Source: Rhodophyticola sp. CCM32
Lineage (GTDB): Bacteria; Pseudomonadota; Alphaproteobacteria; Rhodobacterales; Rhodobacteraceae
DNA length: 64,000 bases
NCBI RefSeq assembly: GCF_004751985.1
Contig: NZ_CP038492.1
Location: 3,472,001 to 3,536,000 of the forward strand
Reading direction: 5' to 3'
The notes below the pieces were generated by a model. It did not search any database. It was not told the DNA's origin and saw nothing but the letters and a program-made list of their open reading frames with translations. Below, one piece after another: positions 9,836-18,818 of the stretch. How positions within the stretch are numbered: position 1 is the stretch's first letter; each line of letters opens with the position of its first letter. A program made the position numbers and the translations under genes.

Positions 9836-11515
9836 GTGCAGCAGCTCAGTCTCTATTGGATGACGCTGGAAACACGCCATAAGGCGCTGTTGCTGGGCGG
9901 GCTGGCGGCGCTGGCCACAGTGCTGATTATCCTGTCGCGTCTGGCGATGGCGCCCAGTTACAGCCTGCTGTATTCCGGGCTGGAACCCACCGCCGCGGGC
10001 GAGGTTGTGGCCGCGTTGGAGGCGCGCGGAGTTGCCTATGCGATTCGCGGCTCTGGGATCTATGTTGATGAACGCCGTCGCGACGAATTGCGCATGAACC
10101 TTGCCGGAGAAGGCCTGCCCGCCAATGGGGCCATGGGTTATGAACTGCTTGATTCCCTGTCAGGTTTCGGCACCACATCGCAGATGTTCGATGCCGCCTA
10201 TTGGCGCGCGAAAGAAGGGGAACTGGCCCGGACAATTCTGGCCAGCCCGCGCATTCGCGCCGCCCGCGTGCATCTGGCCAGCCCGATAAACGACCCGTTT
10301 CAGACCCCGGCAGAGATGACAGGCTCGGTCACCATCCGCCCGGCCGCAGGCGGGATCGGTGCAGACCATGCAAGAGCGTTGCGGTATCTGGTGGCCTCTT
10401 CCGTGCCGGGGCTTACACCGGACAAGGTGACCGTGATCGACGCCGATAGCGGGCAGCTTCTGGGCGCCGATGATCTGGATATGCCCGGCGCTGACAGCGC
10501 TGGCCGGGCAGAGGATTTACGCCAAAATATCGAACGTTTACTGGCGGCACGGGTCGGCCGCGACAATGCGGTGGTCGAGGTCAGCGTCGATCTGGACACG
10601 ACCCATGAAACCATAGTCGAACGGCGGATTGACCCTGAAAGCCGGATCATCATCGCCACCGATACCGAGGAAAGCTCCAACAGGTCCAGCGACGGGGCAT
10701 CCGGCGCGGTTACGGTTGCCTCGAACCTGCCCGATGGGGATGGCGCGACAGATGGTCAAAGCTCCAGCGCCCAGACCAGCGAAAGCCGGGAACGGGTGAC
10801 CTTCGATGTCTCTGAAACCCATCGTGAGGTGGAAAGGGAACCGGGCAATATCCGCCGGATCAGCGTGGCGGTTCTGGTCAATGGTGTCAGGGAGATCAAT
10901 GCCGACGGGCTGGAAGTGATGACCCCGCGCGGTGCCGGGGAACTCGCGGCACTGGAACAGTTGGTGCAATCGGCCATCGGTTTCGATGCCGAGCGGGGGG
11001 ATCAGGTGACAATCCGCTCCATGGTGTTCGACGACCCGCCCGGGGATGCGTTGCGTGATCAGGATGGTCCGGGGCTGTTCGCGCGCCTTGATATCATGCG
11101 ACTGATCCAGATCGGGTTGCTTTCCATGGTTTCCCTGGCCATCGCCTTCGGGGTGATCCGCCCGGTTCTGGCGCGCGCGCCGATTGCAGTGACGGATCAG
11201 ACACAGGCCTTCGCTTTGGGCAGCACGGCCTCTCAGGCCGCGTTGCCACCCGCCGCGCCCGCCGGGGCCGCGGCAAGTGGTGACCTGCCCCAAGCCGATA
11301 TCGCAGGGGGTGACGGGTCCGGCCATCCGGGCAATCCCGCGCCGGGCGATATCCAGCAGGGGGCAGACCCTGCCGCCCTGCCCGGTTTGCCCTCGGCCCC
11401 GTCCGCAGCTGCGCCGGACCCGGTCGACCGGCTGAGACGTCTGATCGAAGAACGGGAGGATGAAACGGTCGAGATTCTGCGCGGATGGATGGAAGAAGAT
11501 GAGGAACCCGCATGA
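9836..11515 (+). CDS. fliF: FliF, flagellar MS-ring protein
   Basis: This 559-residue protein has the FliF plan: an N-terminal membrane helix (LLLGGLAALATVLIILSRL), the secretin-like ring-building motifs (APSYSLLYSGLEPTAAGEVV; GTTSQMFDAAYWRAKEGELA), a variable central region (about residues 280-320), a second membrane helix (LIQIGLLSMVSLAIAFGVI) and an acidic C-terminal tail (EREDETVEILRGWMEEDE) that would bind FliG. It builds the base ring in the inner membrane. The start is GTG at 9836. It opens the plus-strand operon and overlaps the next gene by four bases. Confidence 0.95.
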   Translation: MQQLSLYWMTLETRHKALLLGGLAALATVLIILSRLAMAPSYSLLYSGLEPTAAGEVVAALEARGVAYAIRGSGIYVDERRRDELRMNLAGEGLPANGAMGYELLDSLSGFGTTSQMFDAAYWRAKEGELARTILASPRIRAARVHLASPINDPFQTPAEMTGSVTIRPAAGGIGADHARALRYLVASSVPGLTPDKVTVIDADSGQLLGADDLDMPGADSAGRAEDLRQNIERLLAARVGRDNAVVEVSVDLDTTHETIVERRIDPESRIIIATDTEESSNRSSDGASGAVTVASNLPDGDGATDGQSSSAQTSESRERVTFDVSETHREVEREPGNIRRISVAVLVNGVREINADGLEVMTPRGAGELAALEQLVQSAIGFDAERGDQVTIRSMVFDDPPGDALRDQDGPGLFARLDIMRLIQIGLLSMVSLAIAFGVIRPVLARAPIAVTDQTQAFALGSTASQAALPPAAPAGAAASGDLPQADIAGGDGSGHPGNPAPGDIQQGADPAALPGLPSAPSAAAPDPVDRLRRLIEEREDETVEILRGWMEEDEEPA

Positions 11516-12132
11516 CGCCCCAGACCCTGACATTGGAAGAGTTCGGCACATCCCTGCCATCCGAGACATCCGCCCGCCCGCAGGCACAAGGCGACACCGA
11601 GGCGATCAGGGTCGAGGCTTTCGAGACCGGATATCGCGACGGCTGGGAAGATTGTGTTGCGGCCGAGCAGCAAAGCAAGGCCCGGATCGGCGCAGATCTT
11701 GGCCAGACCCTCGCGAATCTGAGCTTTACCTATCTGGAAGCCCGAACCGATGTGCTGACCGGGTTGCAGGTGCTTTTGGACGGGATTGTGGATCGCCTGT
11801 TGCCTGCCATCGCGGCGGCATCTGTCGGCCCGATGGTGCGCGCCGAACTGACAGCGATTCTTGACCGGGTGCCCGATGGTAAATGCGACCTGATCGCGGC
11901 ACCCGCCGCCTGCCCGGGGCTGGAAACCCTGCTGTCCGACGAGATCGCGATTGACGTATCTGTGGTGCCGGAACCGGCCTATTCCGAGGGGCATGTGACC
12001 CTGCGTTTCGGGGCCGAGCTGCGCGAGATCGACCTTGATACAGCGACAGAGCAGATTGCCGGGGCGATCCGGGACTTTGCCTCTGACGCCGAACAGACAA
12101 CCCGAATTCCAGATCAAAGGCAGGCCTCATGA
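11512..12132 (+). CDS. FliH-like flagellar export ATPase regulator
   Basis: The 206-residue product lies between fliF and fliN with four-base overlaps, the usual place of a FliH equivalent. It has a disordered acidic N-terminus, a GxxxG-type helical stretch (FETGYRDGWEDC), a long helix, and a C-terminal alpha/beta domain (PEPAYSEGHVTLRFG) like the FliH/HrpE C-terminal domain. FliH-type proteins tether the FliI ATPase to the C-ring. Sequence identity to classic FliH is not obvious by eye, so the call depends on architecture and position. Confidence 0.65.
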   Translation: MTPQTLTLEEFGTSLPSETSARPQAQGDTEAIRVEAFETGYRDGWEDCVAAEQQSKARIGADLGQTLANLSFTYLEARTDVLTGLQVLLDGIVDRLLPAIAAASVGPMVRAELTAILDRVPDGKCDLIAAPAACPGLETLLSDEIAIDVSVVPEPAYSEGHVTLRFGAELREIDLDTATEQIAGAIRDFASDAEQTTRIPDQRQAS

Positions 12133-12407
12133 CCGATCAATCCCCCAATCTTGCCAAAGGAATGCTGCGCGGGGTTCCGATTGAAATGCGGGTCTGTGTC
12201 GGCCGGGCCCGACCGACGATCTCGGAACTTCTGTCGATGGAACGTGATGCTGTTCTGCCGCTGGACCGCCGGATTGAGGATGAGGTGGAGGTGCGGGTTG
12301 GTGACCGGCTGGTTGCCATGGGCGAGTTGGTGGAACTTGACGGGGATCGCAGCGGACAACTGGCCGTGCGCCTGACAAATCTCATGGATCCGGGCGATGC
12401 GGCATAG
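12129..12407 (+). CDS. fliN: FliN, flagellar C-ring switch protein
   Basis: This 92-residue SpoA-domain protein shows the FliN pattern: GVPIEMRVCVGRARPTISEL, then VLPLDRRIEDEVEVRVGDRL and GELVELDGDRSGQLAVRLT. FliN forms the lower C-ring with FliM, binds FliH and takes part in switching and export. It starts within the end of the FliH-like gene and overlaps fliP by 11 bases. The length is that of a minimal FliN without a long N-terminal extension. Confidence 0.93.
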   Translation: MTDQSPNLAKGMLRGVPIEMRVCVGRARPTISELLSMERDAVLPLDRRIEDEVEVRVGDRLVAMGELVELDGDRSGQLAVRLTNLMDPGDAA

Positions 12408-13125
12408 CTTTTTTGCGTGCGTCTGTCTGGGTCTGCTGGTCACATTGCTTGCGGCGCAGACCTGTCAGGCGCAGGGCATTTCGGTTGATCTTGGCGATGA
12501 TGGCGCGCTGACCGGGCGGGCGCTGCAGATGATTGCGCTGATCACGGTGTTGAGCCTGGCACCGGGTCTGGCGATTATGATCACCTGTTTCCCGTTTGTG
12601 GTGACAGTCCTGTCAATCCTGCGCCAGGCCATCGGGTTGCAGCAATCGCCACCCAATATGCTGATCGTCAGTCTGGCCCTGTTTCTGACCTATTTCGTCA
12701 TGGCCCCGGTGTTTCAGGAGGCTTATATACAGGGCATCGCCCCGCTGATCGAAGGCTCGATCCCGCCGGAACTGGCGATCCCGCTGGCCTATGATCCGTT
12801 TCGGATCTTCATGGAGGCGCGTGTCGATCCCGAAACCCTGCAAGCCATGATGGCGCTGCGTGAAGGCGCCGCAGATGCGGCACCGGATCCGTCTGTTCTG
12901 ATCCCCTCCTTCATGCTCAGCGAGGTGGAGCGCGCCTTTCAGATCGGGTTTCTGATCTTTCTGCCATTTCTGATCATTGATCTGGTTGTGGCCGCAATTC
13001 TGATGTCGATGGGGATGATGATGGTCCCGCCCGCCATTGTCTCGCTGCCCTTCAAACTGGCGTTCTTCGTGGTTGCAGATGGTTGGACCCTGATCACAGG
13101 CGCCCTTGTGCGCAGCTATTTCTGA
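12397..13125 (+). CDS. fliP: FliP, flagellar export gate membrane protein
   Basis: This 242-residue protein begins with a cleavable signal peptide (residues 1-25, ending TCQAQG), a known FliP trait. The family core follows: LSLAPGLAIMITCFPFVVTVLSILRQAIG style segments, ALFLTYFVMAPVF, the periplasmic loop, then MLSEVERAFQIGFLIFLPFL and SMGMMMVPPAIVSLPFKLAFF. FliP with FliQ and FliR makes the export channel. The ATG at 12397 lies inside fliN, so translation is probably coupled. FliQ is not in this window. Confidence 0.95.
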   Translation: MRHSFFACVCLGLLVTLLAAQTCQAQGISVDLGDDGALTGRALQMIALITVLSLAPGLAIMITCFPFVVTVLSILRQAIGLQQSPPNMLIVSLALFLTYFVMAPVFQEAYIQGIAPLIEGSIPPELAIPLAYDPFRIFMEARVDPETLQAMMALREGAADAAPDPSVLIPSFMLSEVERAFQIGFLIFLPFLIIDLVVAAILMSMGMMMVPPAIVSLPFKLAFFVVADGWTLITGALVRSYF

Positions 13126-13136
13126 AAGGATCTGCC

Positions 13137-13652
13137 ATGGCACCCCCGTCAGACAACCCGCGATCATCTGCCGTCTCTGCTGCGGCTGTGGCGACTGCTG
13201 CGACTGTGGCGACGAGGGCGGAAAAGGCCAGGGTTCTGAAGGCATTGCTGGGCCCCGACCGGTTCAGGGCCTTCTGGAAAGAAACCCTTGGCGCGGCGGA
13301 TCTGCAAGAGGCAGATGATGCAGACCTCCCCGATCAGGAGGAGACCGACACCATTGTCTGGCAACGCAATCGCCTGATCCAGCGGTTCCGTGACCGTGGG
13401 TTTCTGACCGCCGATGTGCCCGAGCCAGACCTGCCCGGGCCTCCGCCGACCAGGGGAGCTCCACCACCGGGGGCGACAGCGCTGGTCACGCGTCTGGCGG
13501 AAAACCTGGAGGATGCCACGCTGATGCATGAACACCCGGCGGTCATTGCCCATTTGCTGAAACTGCAAGGCACCGATTTGCGGGCGCGGGTGCTGCGGCA
13601 TTTGCCCGGCGGTCAGGCCCGGGCGGTGATGCGGGTTTTAAAGGTGCTCTGA
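13137..13652 (+). CDS. Flagellar-operon orphan with a FliG-like EHPQ-type motif
   Basis: I chose the ATG at 13137 because AAAGGA sits just upstream and it follows the fliP stop by 11 nt; an in-frame start inside fliP is less likely. The 171-residue product has a helical N-terminal region, a proline-rich linker (about residues 98-112) and a C-terminal helix pair, EHPAVIAHLLKLQGTDLRAR then VLRHLPGGQARAVMRVL. That C-terminus resembles the EHPQ helix of the FliG middle domain, which contacts FliM. The protein ends right after this motif, so it is not a full FliG. Function unknown; a C-ring or export accessory role is inferred. Confidence 0.7.
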   Translation: MAPPSDNPRSSAVSAAAVATAATVATRAEKARVLKALLGPDRFRAFWKETLGAADLQEADDADLPDQEETDTIVWQRNRLIQRFRDRGFLTADVPEPDLPGPPPTRGAPPPGATALVTRLAENLEDATLMHEHPAVIAHLLKLQGTDLRARVLRHLPGGQARAVMRVLKVL

Positions 13653-13700
13653 AATGCGCTTGTTCAGCGGGTGACCCCGTAAACCGATCTGCAAGAGGTG

Positions 13701-14804
13701 TCAGCGCACGATAAATTCCGCATGCAGGGCGCCGGCCGCATGAATGCTGTTGAGAATATCGATCATGTCGTTTGGAGAAACGCCAAGGGCATTCAGCCCG
13801 GCCACCACTTCGGAAAGCGAGGTGCCGCCACTGATTTCGGCCAGCCCGGCCCCGGGTTCCTCGATGATATCGACATTCGTGCGGGGCACGATCACCGTTT
13901 CCCCTTCGGCAAACGGGTTGGGTTGCACCGCGATCGGGCGTTCTTCGATTCGGAGCGTCAGATTTCCCTGGGCAATCGCCACCCGCGAGATGCGCACATC
14001 TTCACCCATCACAATTGTGCCTGACCGTTGATCAACCACCACCCGGGCCCGCGTTTCGGGTTCCACATACAGGTTTTCGACTCGGCTCAGCGCATGGGCG
14101 GGTGAGGGGCTGCGCGTGGCGGGTATGTTCAGGGTAACGGTGCCTGCGTCCAGCATCACTGCGACGCTGCGGCCGAATTCGGCATTGATGGCCCCCTCGA
14201 TCCGGGCGGCGGTGGTGAAATCGGGCATACGCAGGGCCAGACGGATATCCTGCATCTCGGCAAAATCGAAGGCCACCTCCCGTTCGATCCGGGCACCGGA
14301 AGGGATGGTCCCCACAGTCGGCACCCCCTGCACAACCTGCGCGCCCTCCCCCCCGGCCGAGGCACCACCGGCGATGATTGCACCCTGGGCGACGGCATAA
14401 ATCTCTCCATCCGCGGCGGTCAGGGGCGTCATGACAAGCGTGCCGCCCAACAGGCTGTCCGCATCGCCGATGGCCGATATGGTGACGTCGATCTGGCTGC
14501 CGGCCCGGGCAAAGGGCGGCAGACTGCCGGTGACAAAGACCGCCGCCACATTCTGCGGGCGAAACTGTTCGCCCGAGACATTGACGCCCAGCCGTTCCAG
14601 AATATTGGTCATGATCTCTTCGGTGAAGGGCGCGTTGCGGATACCATCACCGGTTCCGTTCAGCCCCACGACCAGGCCATAGCCGATCAGGTCATTGCCC
14701 CGGACCCCATCGAACACCACCAGATCCCGAATTCGGATCGGAGAGGCCGCAGCTTGCAGCGCCAGGGCCATTACCAGAAGTGCAGAGACAATTGCCCGCA
14801 TCAT
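13701..14804 (-). CDS. flgI: FlgI, flagellar P-ring protein
   Basis: This 367-residue protein has a signal peptide (IVSALLVMALALQAAASP) followed by the highly conserved FlgI opening RIRDLVVFDGVRGNDLIGYG and LVVGLNGTGDGIRNAPFTE. Later blocks include NVAAVFVTGSLPPFARAGS and the C-terminal SEVVAGLNALGVSPNDMIDIL. FlgI is exported by Sec and forms the periplasmic P-ring bushing around the rod. It overlaps flgL by four bases and is the last gene of flgE-flgK-flgL-flgI. It converges with the fliP operon across 48 bp. Confidence 0.96.
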   Translation of the reverse strand: MMRAIVSALLVMALALQAAASPIRIRDLVVFDGVRGNDLIGYGLVVGLNGTGDGIRNAPFTEEIMTNILERLGVNVSGEQFRPQNVAAVFVTGSLPPFARAGSQIDVTISAIGDADSLLGGTLVMTPLTAADGEIYAVAQGAIIAGGASAGGEGAQVVQGVPTVGTIPSGARIEREVAFDFAEMQDIRLALRMPDFTTAARIEGAINAEFGRSVAVMLDAGTVTLNIPATRSPSPAHALSRVENLYVEPETRARVVVDQRSGTIVMGEDVRISRVAIAQGNLTLRIEERPIAVQPNPFAEGETVIVPRTNVDIIEEPGAGLAEISGGTSLSEVVAGLNALGVSPNDMIDILNSIHAAGALHAEFIVR

Positions 14805-15811
14805 CTCAGAAACTCCGCCAGGTTCAGACGCGCCATGCGCGCGGTGAGAATAAACAGGCTTTCCAACTGCGCCTGTACGGCTTCCAGCTCGGTTGCGGTT
14901 GTGAAAGGGTCGGCACCGGTCAGGCGGTTATGTTCCACCGACAACACTGTTCTGGAGGCCGTATTGCGGACCCGTGCAGCCTCGACCCGGGCCTCCATGG
15001 TGCCAAGATCCGCACGGATCGCGGACAGGCCGCTCTGGCTGCCGAGCATCTTGTTGCCAGCCGACTCCAGCAGGGTCCGGCGCGAGGTTTCATCCCCTGG
15101 CCCCTGACCCTGACTGACAAGTGCGGTCAGGGCAAAGCCCACCAGCGCCTCACGGATTTCCGGGGTCAGGGCGGATAGCCCGGGGGTCACCACATCCCCG
15201 TCGGCCAGGGTGAAGCCCGATGCCGGGGCGGTCCCGCCCTGATAGGCCGTTGTTTCGAACCCGCCGCCGGGGGCGAGGAACCAGTCCTCGACAATTGTGA
15301 TCATGTCCTGCGCATTTGTGGCACCGGCCAGAAGTGGGGCAATCTCTGTCAGCATGTCGGCGCCACTGATCAGCGGCGGCTGGCCGGGTCTGTCCCCGCT
15401 GAACAGGCTGCGCCCGGCGGTCTTGCCGTTCAGCGCGTTGATCAGGTGATCCAGCTTTGATCCGGCATCGGCGGCGGCCGCATCAAGATTGGGCAAGGAG
15501 CCGGAGGCGACCGCGCTGAACAGTTTCGGCCCGGTTGTATCGAGTTGAGAGCTGATGGTGCCCAGGGCTGTCTGCATCGCGCTGGTCTGAAGCGCGGCCT
15601 CGTCAATTGCGGTCTTATAGGCGGTGCCAAGACGCAGGCCGCGTTCGATGGCGGCCAGACCGGCAAAATCACCGCCAAGCGCGGTGCCGAGGTCAGAGAT
15701 CTTGCCGCTGCCCAGCTCGGCGGTCAGACGCAGCATCTGGGTTTTCACCTCGGTGCTGCGCTGACGCATGTGAAAGCTCTGCGCCATATCGCTGATTGCG
15801 GCCATGCTCAT
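14801..15811 (-). CDS. flgL: FlgL, hook-filament junction protein
   Basis: This 336-residue flagellin-like protein has the heptad-rich N-terminus (AAISDMAQSFHMRQRSTEVK) and a C-terminal helix ending in ARMARLNLAEFLR, both typical of FlgL, which joins the hook to the filament. It lies three bases after flgK and overlaps flgI by four bases. The sequence is diverged from enterobacterial FlgL, as is usual for this clade, and the neighbouring flgK supports the name. Confidence 0.88.
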   Translation of the reverse strand: MSMAAISDMAQSFHMRQRSTEVKTQMLRLTAELGSGKISDLGTALGGDFAGLAAIERGLRLGTAYKTAIDEAALQTSAMQTALGTISSQLDTTGPKLFSAVASGSLPNLDAAAADAGSKLDHLINALNGKTAGRSLFSGDRPGQPPLISGADMLTEIAPLLAGATNAQDMITIVEDWFLAPGGGFETTAYQGGTAPASGFTLADGDVVTPGLSALTPEIREALVGFALTALVSQGQGPGDETSRRTLLESAGNKMLGSQSGLSAIRADLGTMEARVEAARVRNTASRTVLSVEHNRLTGADPFTTATELEAVQAQLESLFILTARMARLNLAEFLR

Positions 15812-15814
15812 CGT

Positions 15815-17272
15815 TCAAATCCTCATCAGCTGGTCGAGCATATCCTCAACCGTTTGTACAAGCCGCGCATTGGCGGCATAGGCCTGTTCAATCCGCAGCA
15901 GTTCCTGCATTTCGTGATCTGTATCGACACCGGTGGCCAGTTCGGCGCTGCGCAATCTGCTGTGCTGGCTGGCGGCGAAACTTTCGTCAACCTCGGCGGA
16001 TTGCCGGGCCTGGCCCGCCATCGAGAGAAGATCGGTTGCCAGTGTCTCCAGATTACGCCCGGCGGTGGAAAACCCGCCCGACTGGGTGGGGATCACGGCG
16101 CGCAATGCCTCAAGCGTTCCGTTGAGCAACCCGGCCTGTCCGGGGGGGCCTTCGACCGTTGCGCCCAGCCCGTCGCGCAGCCGCCAGAGGGCGCCGCCCT
16201 GGCCCGGATCGACCCGCGCATTTATGCGCAACCGACCGGCCAGGCCCAGCTCATTGGCCGGGATCGCCAGATTGCCTGCATCGGTGAAAAGACCCGGGTC
16301 ACCGGGGGTGAGGGTCAGGTCCAGCGCCGGGTCATCCAGCCGGGTCGTCAGATCGCGCGCGACCGCATCCAGCCGTGCCTGTGCGGTGATCGCCAGATCA
16401 TCCCGCAGGGCGAATTGGGCAGCCAGACGCCCGCCCTGCAGCGCGGGAAAGGCCCCGTCGAGCACCACGGGGTGATCATTCAGCCGCAACCCGGACAGCC
16501 CGGTATTGGCCTGTGTCAGATCGGGGGCCATGACTGTGGCCGGGTCGAAGCCAAAGACCGCAGGTCGGTCGTCAAGCAAGGCCATGCCATCGGCGCTGTA
16601 AAGCGACACGCGCCCGGTTGCGTCGCGCAGTTCGCGGACCGGGATCAGGGGGGATATTCCGTCGATCAGCGCTTGCTGCTGATCATAGAGCGCGGCCTGG
16701 TTGCCGCTGGCACCCTGCGCCTTGTGAATCTGGGTGTTCAACATGTGGATCTGGGCCAGCGAGCTGTTCAGAAAATCCACATCGCGGGCGATCCCCTGAT
16801 CGGCCTCCATCCGGGCGGCCTGTACGGTTTCCGACAGGGTGTTCAGCTTTCCCGCAAGCCGTGTGGCTGCATCGAAAACGGCGGTTAGCCGGGTCTGGCT
16901 TTCCGGGCGGTTGGCGGCGGTGACAAGGCTTGCCTCGAAGGCGTTGATATGGGCGGTCAGACTGGCGGGGTCATCCGGCGTGCCGATTGCCGTCTCGATC
17001 CGGCGGGCGAAATCGGCCTGCGTCGTGCCTTGGCCGAGGCTGGCATCTGCCCCGCGACGTGCCCCGATCAGCAGCGGGTCGACAAGCCGGTCAACACCGT
17101 TGATCCGCACACCGGCGCCCTGCCCGCCAAGCGTGGCCGCAGAGGTCGACAGCCGACGGACGCCATAGCCATCGGTTGCCGCATTGGCCAGGTTTGACGA
17201 CACGATTTGCGCCGCCCTGCTGGTCGTGCCGAGCCCCGAAAGGGCATTGGAAAGCGCGGTTGAAATGCTCAT
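15815..17272 (-). CDS. flgK: FlgK, hook-associated protein 1
   Basis: This 485-residue protein shows the FlgK N-terminal signature STALSNALSGLGTTSRAAQI and SSNLANAATDGYGVRRL, and the C-terminal axial motif SAELATGVDTDHEMQELLRI followed by EQAYAANARLVQTVEDMLDQL. These terminal helices build the axial coiled coil at the hook tip. The frame is intact. It follows flgE by 25 bp and precedes flgL, a standard order. Confidence 0.95.
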   Translation of the reverse strand: MSISTALSNALSGLGTTSRAAQIVSSNLANAATDGYGVRRLSTSAATLGGQGAGVRINGVDRLVDPLLIGARRGADASLGQGTTQADFARRIETAIGTPDDPASLTAHINAFEASLVTAANRPESQTRLTAVFDAATRLAGKLNTLSETVQAARMEADQGIARDVDFLNSSLAQIHMLNTQIHKAQGASGNQAALYDQQQALIDGISPLIPVRELRDATGRVSLYSADGMALLDDRPAVFGFDPATVMAPDLTQANTGLSGLRLNDHPVVLDGAFPALQGGRLAAQFALRDDLAITAQARLDAVARDLTTRLDDPALDLTLTPGDPGLFTDAGNLAIPANELGLAGRLRINARVDPGQGGALWRLRDGLGATVEGPPGQAGLLNGTLEALRAVIPTQSGGFSTAGRNLETLATDLLSMAGQARQSAEVDESFAASQHSRLRSAELATGVDTDHEMQELLRIEQAYAANARLVQTVEDMLDQLMRI

Positions 17273-17297
17273 GACTGGGTCCGCGGATCAGAGGCGA

Positions 17298-18608
17298 TCA
17301 GCGTTTGATATTGGTTGTTTCCTGCAACATCTCATCCACGGTCTGGATCACCTTGGCGTTCGAGGAATAGGCCCGCTGTGTCTGGATCAGCTGGGTCATC
17401 TCGCCCGCGACATCCGTTGTGGATTGCTCCCGCGCAAAACCGATCATGTCGCCGACCGGCCCGTCACCGGCGTTCCACAGAAAGAAAGACCCGCTGTCCG
17501 GTGACACCTGATATACCTGCTTGCTTAATGAAATCAGCCCGTTGGGGTTGGGCACATCGACAACAGGGATTTGATATATACTGCGGGTCAGGCCACTGTC
17601 ATAGATCGCGTTGACAGAGCCGTTGGCATCAACTTCGACGCTATCCACGCTGCCGACCGGAGAGCCGTTCTTGACCACTGGCGACCGCGCGAAAGTGTCA
17701 GACAGTTGCGTCAGTCCCGAAGGGTCGCCCAACAGACCAATGGAGATTTCAAGCGGGCCGCCATTCACATTGACGGTCACGCTGCCGGTGGCCGGGTCAT
17801 AGGCCCCGCCTGCCGCACCCATGGCCTGGGCCACCGCATCCAGATTGCCGCCATTGCCTCGCGTGTCATCGAAGGTCAGCGTGTATTCCCCGATGGGTGT
17901 CGCGCCAGTTGCGGAATCGCGAATTTCCATTACCCATTCATGGGATGTGCCGCTGCCCGGCACTGTGGGTGTAAACGTTATTTCGATATTTTCCGAGGTG
18001 CCCAGATTATCGAAATACTCCGCCGACATCGTCAGCGCGTCACCGGATGCCCCGGCTTTGGTCGAGGTGGCGGGCAGGTTAACGCTCAACTCCATCTGGG
18101 TGGTGGGATCCCCCGACAACTGACTGGTGTTGATCCGGACCGGTTCCAGCCCGACAAAGGAATCGCGCGGGAAATTCGGGATTGTGCCATCGGGGTTGGC
18201 GGGCCAGCCCATCAGCACAAGGCTGTCATCGGTGCGCAGATACCCTTCGGCATCGGGGCGGAAAGACCCGGTTGTGGTCAGCATGGCCGGCATGCTGCCA
18301 CTGCTGTCGTCAAGCGCAGTGGCAGAGGTGACCGGCAGCATCCCGCGCCCGCCAATGGCCAGATCGGTTGGGTTTTCGGTGGTGATCATGTTTCCGCGCT
18401 GGTCAATCATCCGGCCTGTGGTCACACGCACGCCACCGGCGGAATAGCTGCCCTGGCCCTGGCTGATCACGAGGGACTGAAAATCCGCGACGGCGCGTTT
18501 GTATCCAAAGGTGCCGGAATTCGCGATGTTGTCAGAGATGGTTGCCAGACGACTGGCGTTCACACTCAAACCGGCGACGCCGGCATTCAATGAGGATGGG
18601 ATGGTCAT
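17298..18608 (-). CDS. flgE: FlgE, flagellar hook protein
   Basis: This 436-residue protein has the axial N-terminal motif SLNAGVAGLSVNASRLATIS and DNIANSGTFGYKRA, a central variable region, and the C-terminal motif DVAGEMTQLIQTQRAYSSNA plus KVIQTVDEMLQETTNIKR. It is the hook subunit, exported through the type III gate. It is the first gene of the flgE-flgK-flgL-flgI operon and has a CtrA-like box 57 nt upstream. A paralogous basal-body rod protein is unlikely given length and position. Confidence 0.94.
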   Translation of the reverse strand: MTIPSSLNAGVAGLSVNASRLATISDNIANSGTFGYKRAVADFQSLVISQGQGSYSAGGVRVTTGRMIDQRGNMITTENPTDLAIGGRGMLPVTSATALDDSSGSMPAMLTTTGSFRPDAEGYLRTDDSLVLMGWPANPDGTIPNFPRDSFVGLEPVRINTSQLSGDPTTQMELSVNLPATSTKAGASGDALTMSAEYFDNLGTSENIEITFTPTVPGSGTSHEWVMEIRDSATGATPIGEYTLTFDDTRGNGGNLDAVAQAMGAAGGAYDPATGSVTVNVNGGPLEISIGLLGDPSGLTQLSDTFARSPVVKNGSPVGSVDSVEVDANGSVNAIYDSGLTRSIYQIPVVDVPNPNGLISLSKQVYQVSPDSGSFFLWNAGDGPVGDMIGFAREQSTTDVAGEMTQLIQTQRAYSSNAKVIQTVDEMLQETTNIKR

Positions 18609-18664
18609 CTGATGCGCCTTTCTGCTGCATGTCTCAATTTTCAGACAGCTTTGGCAGATGCGGC

Positions 18665-18679
18665 TTAACGCGAGGATAA
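18665..18679 (-). promoter_or_regulatory. CtrA box upstream of flgE
   Basis: Read toward flgE the site is TTAT-CCTCGCG-TTAA, seven of eight matches to TTAA-N7-TTAA. It ends 57 nt before the flgE ATG, nearly the same distance as the boxes before fliL and the sltF operon. Confidence 0.55.
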
Positions 18680-18721
18680 CAGATAAAATCCAAGGGAGTT
18701 TCCCGATGATCCTAAAGCACC

Positions 18722-18807
18722 CTGCCTGAAACTTGAATCACAAATGCCCTGCCACGCTTCGCGTTCTCGGGACATTTGTGATGCGCGATGTCTCAGGTTT
18801 AAGGCAG
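18722..18807. repeat. 86-bp imperfect palindromic element between flgE and motB
   Basis: Two nested inverted repeats face each other: CTGCCTGAAACTTGA (18722-18736) against TCAGGTTTAAGGCAG (18793-18807, two mismatches), and ATCACAAATG (18737-18746) against CATTTGTGAT (18773-18782, perfect). The loop holds CGCTTCGCG. It could fold into a long hairpin downstream of motB, acting as a terminator or RNA stabiliser, or be a REP-like element. No T-run follows. Confidence 0.6.
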
Positions 18808-18818
18808 CATGCTGTAGT

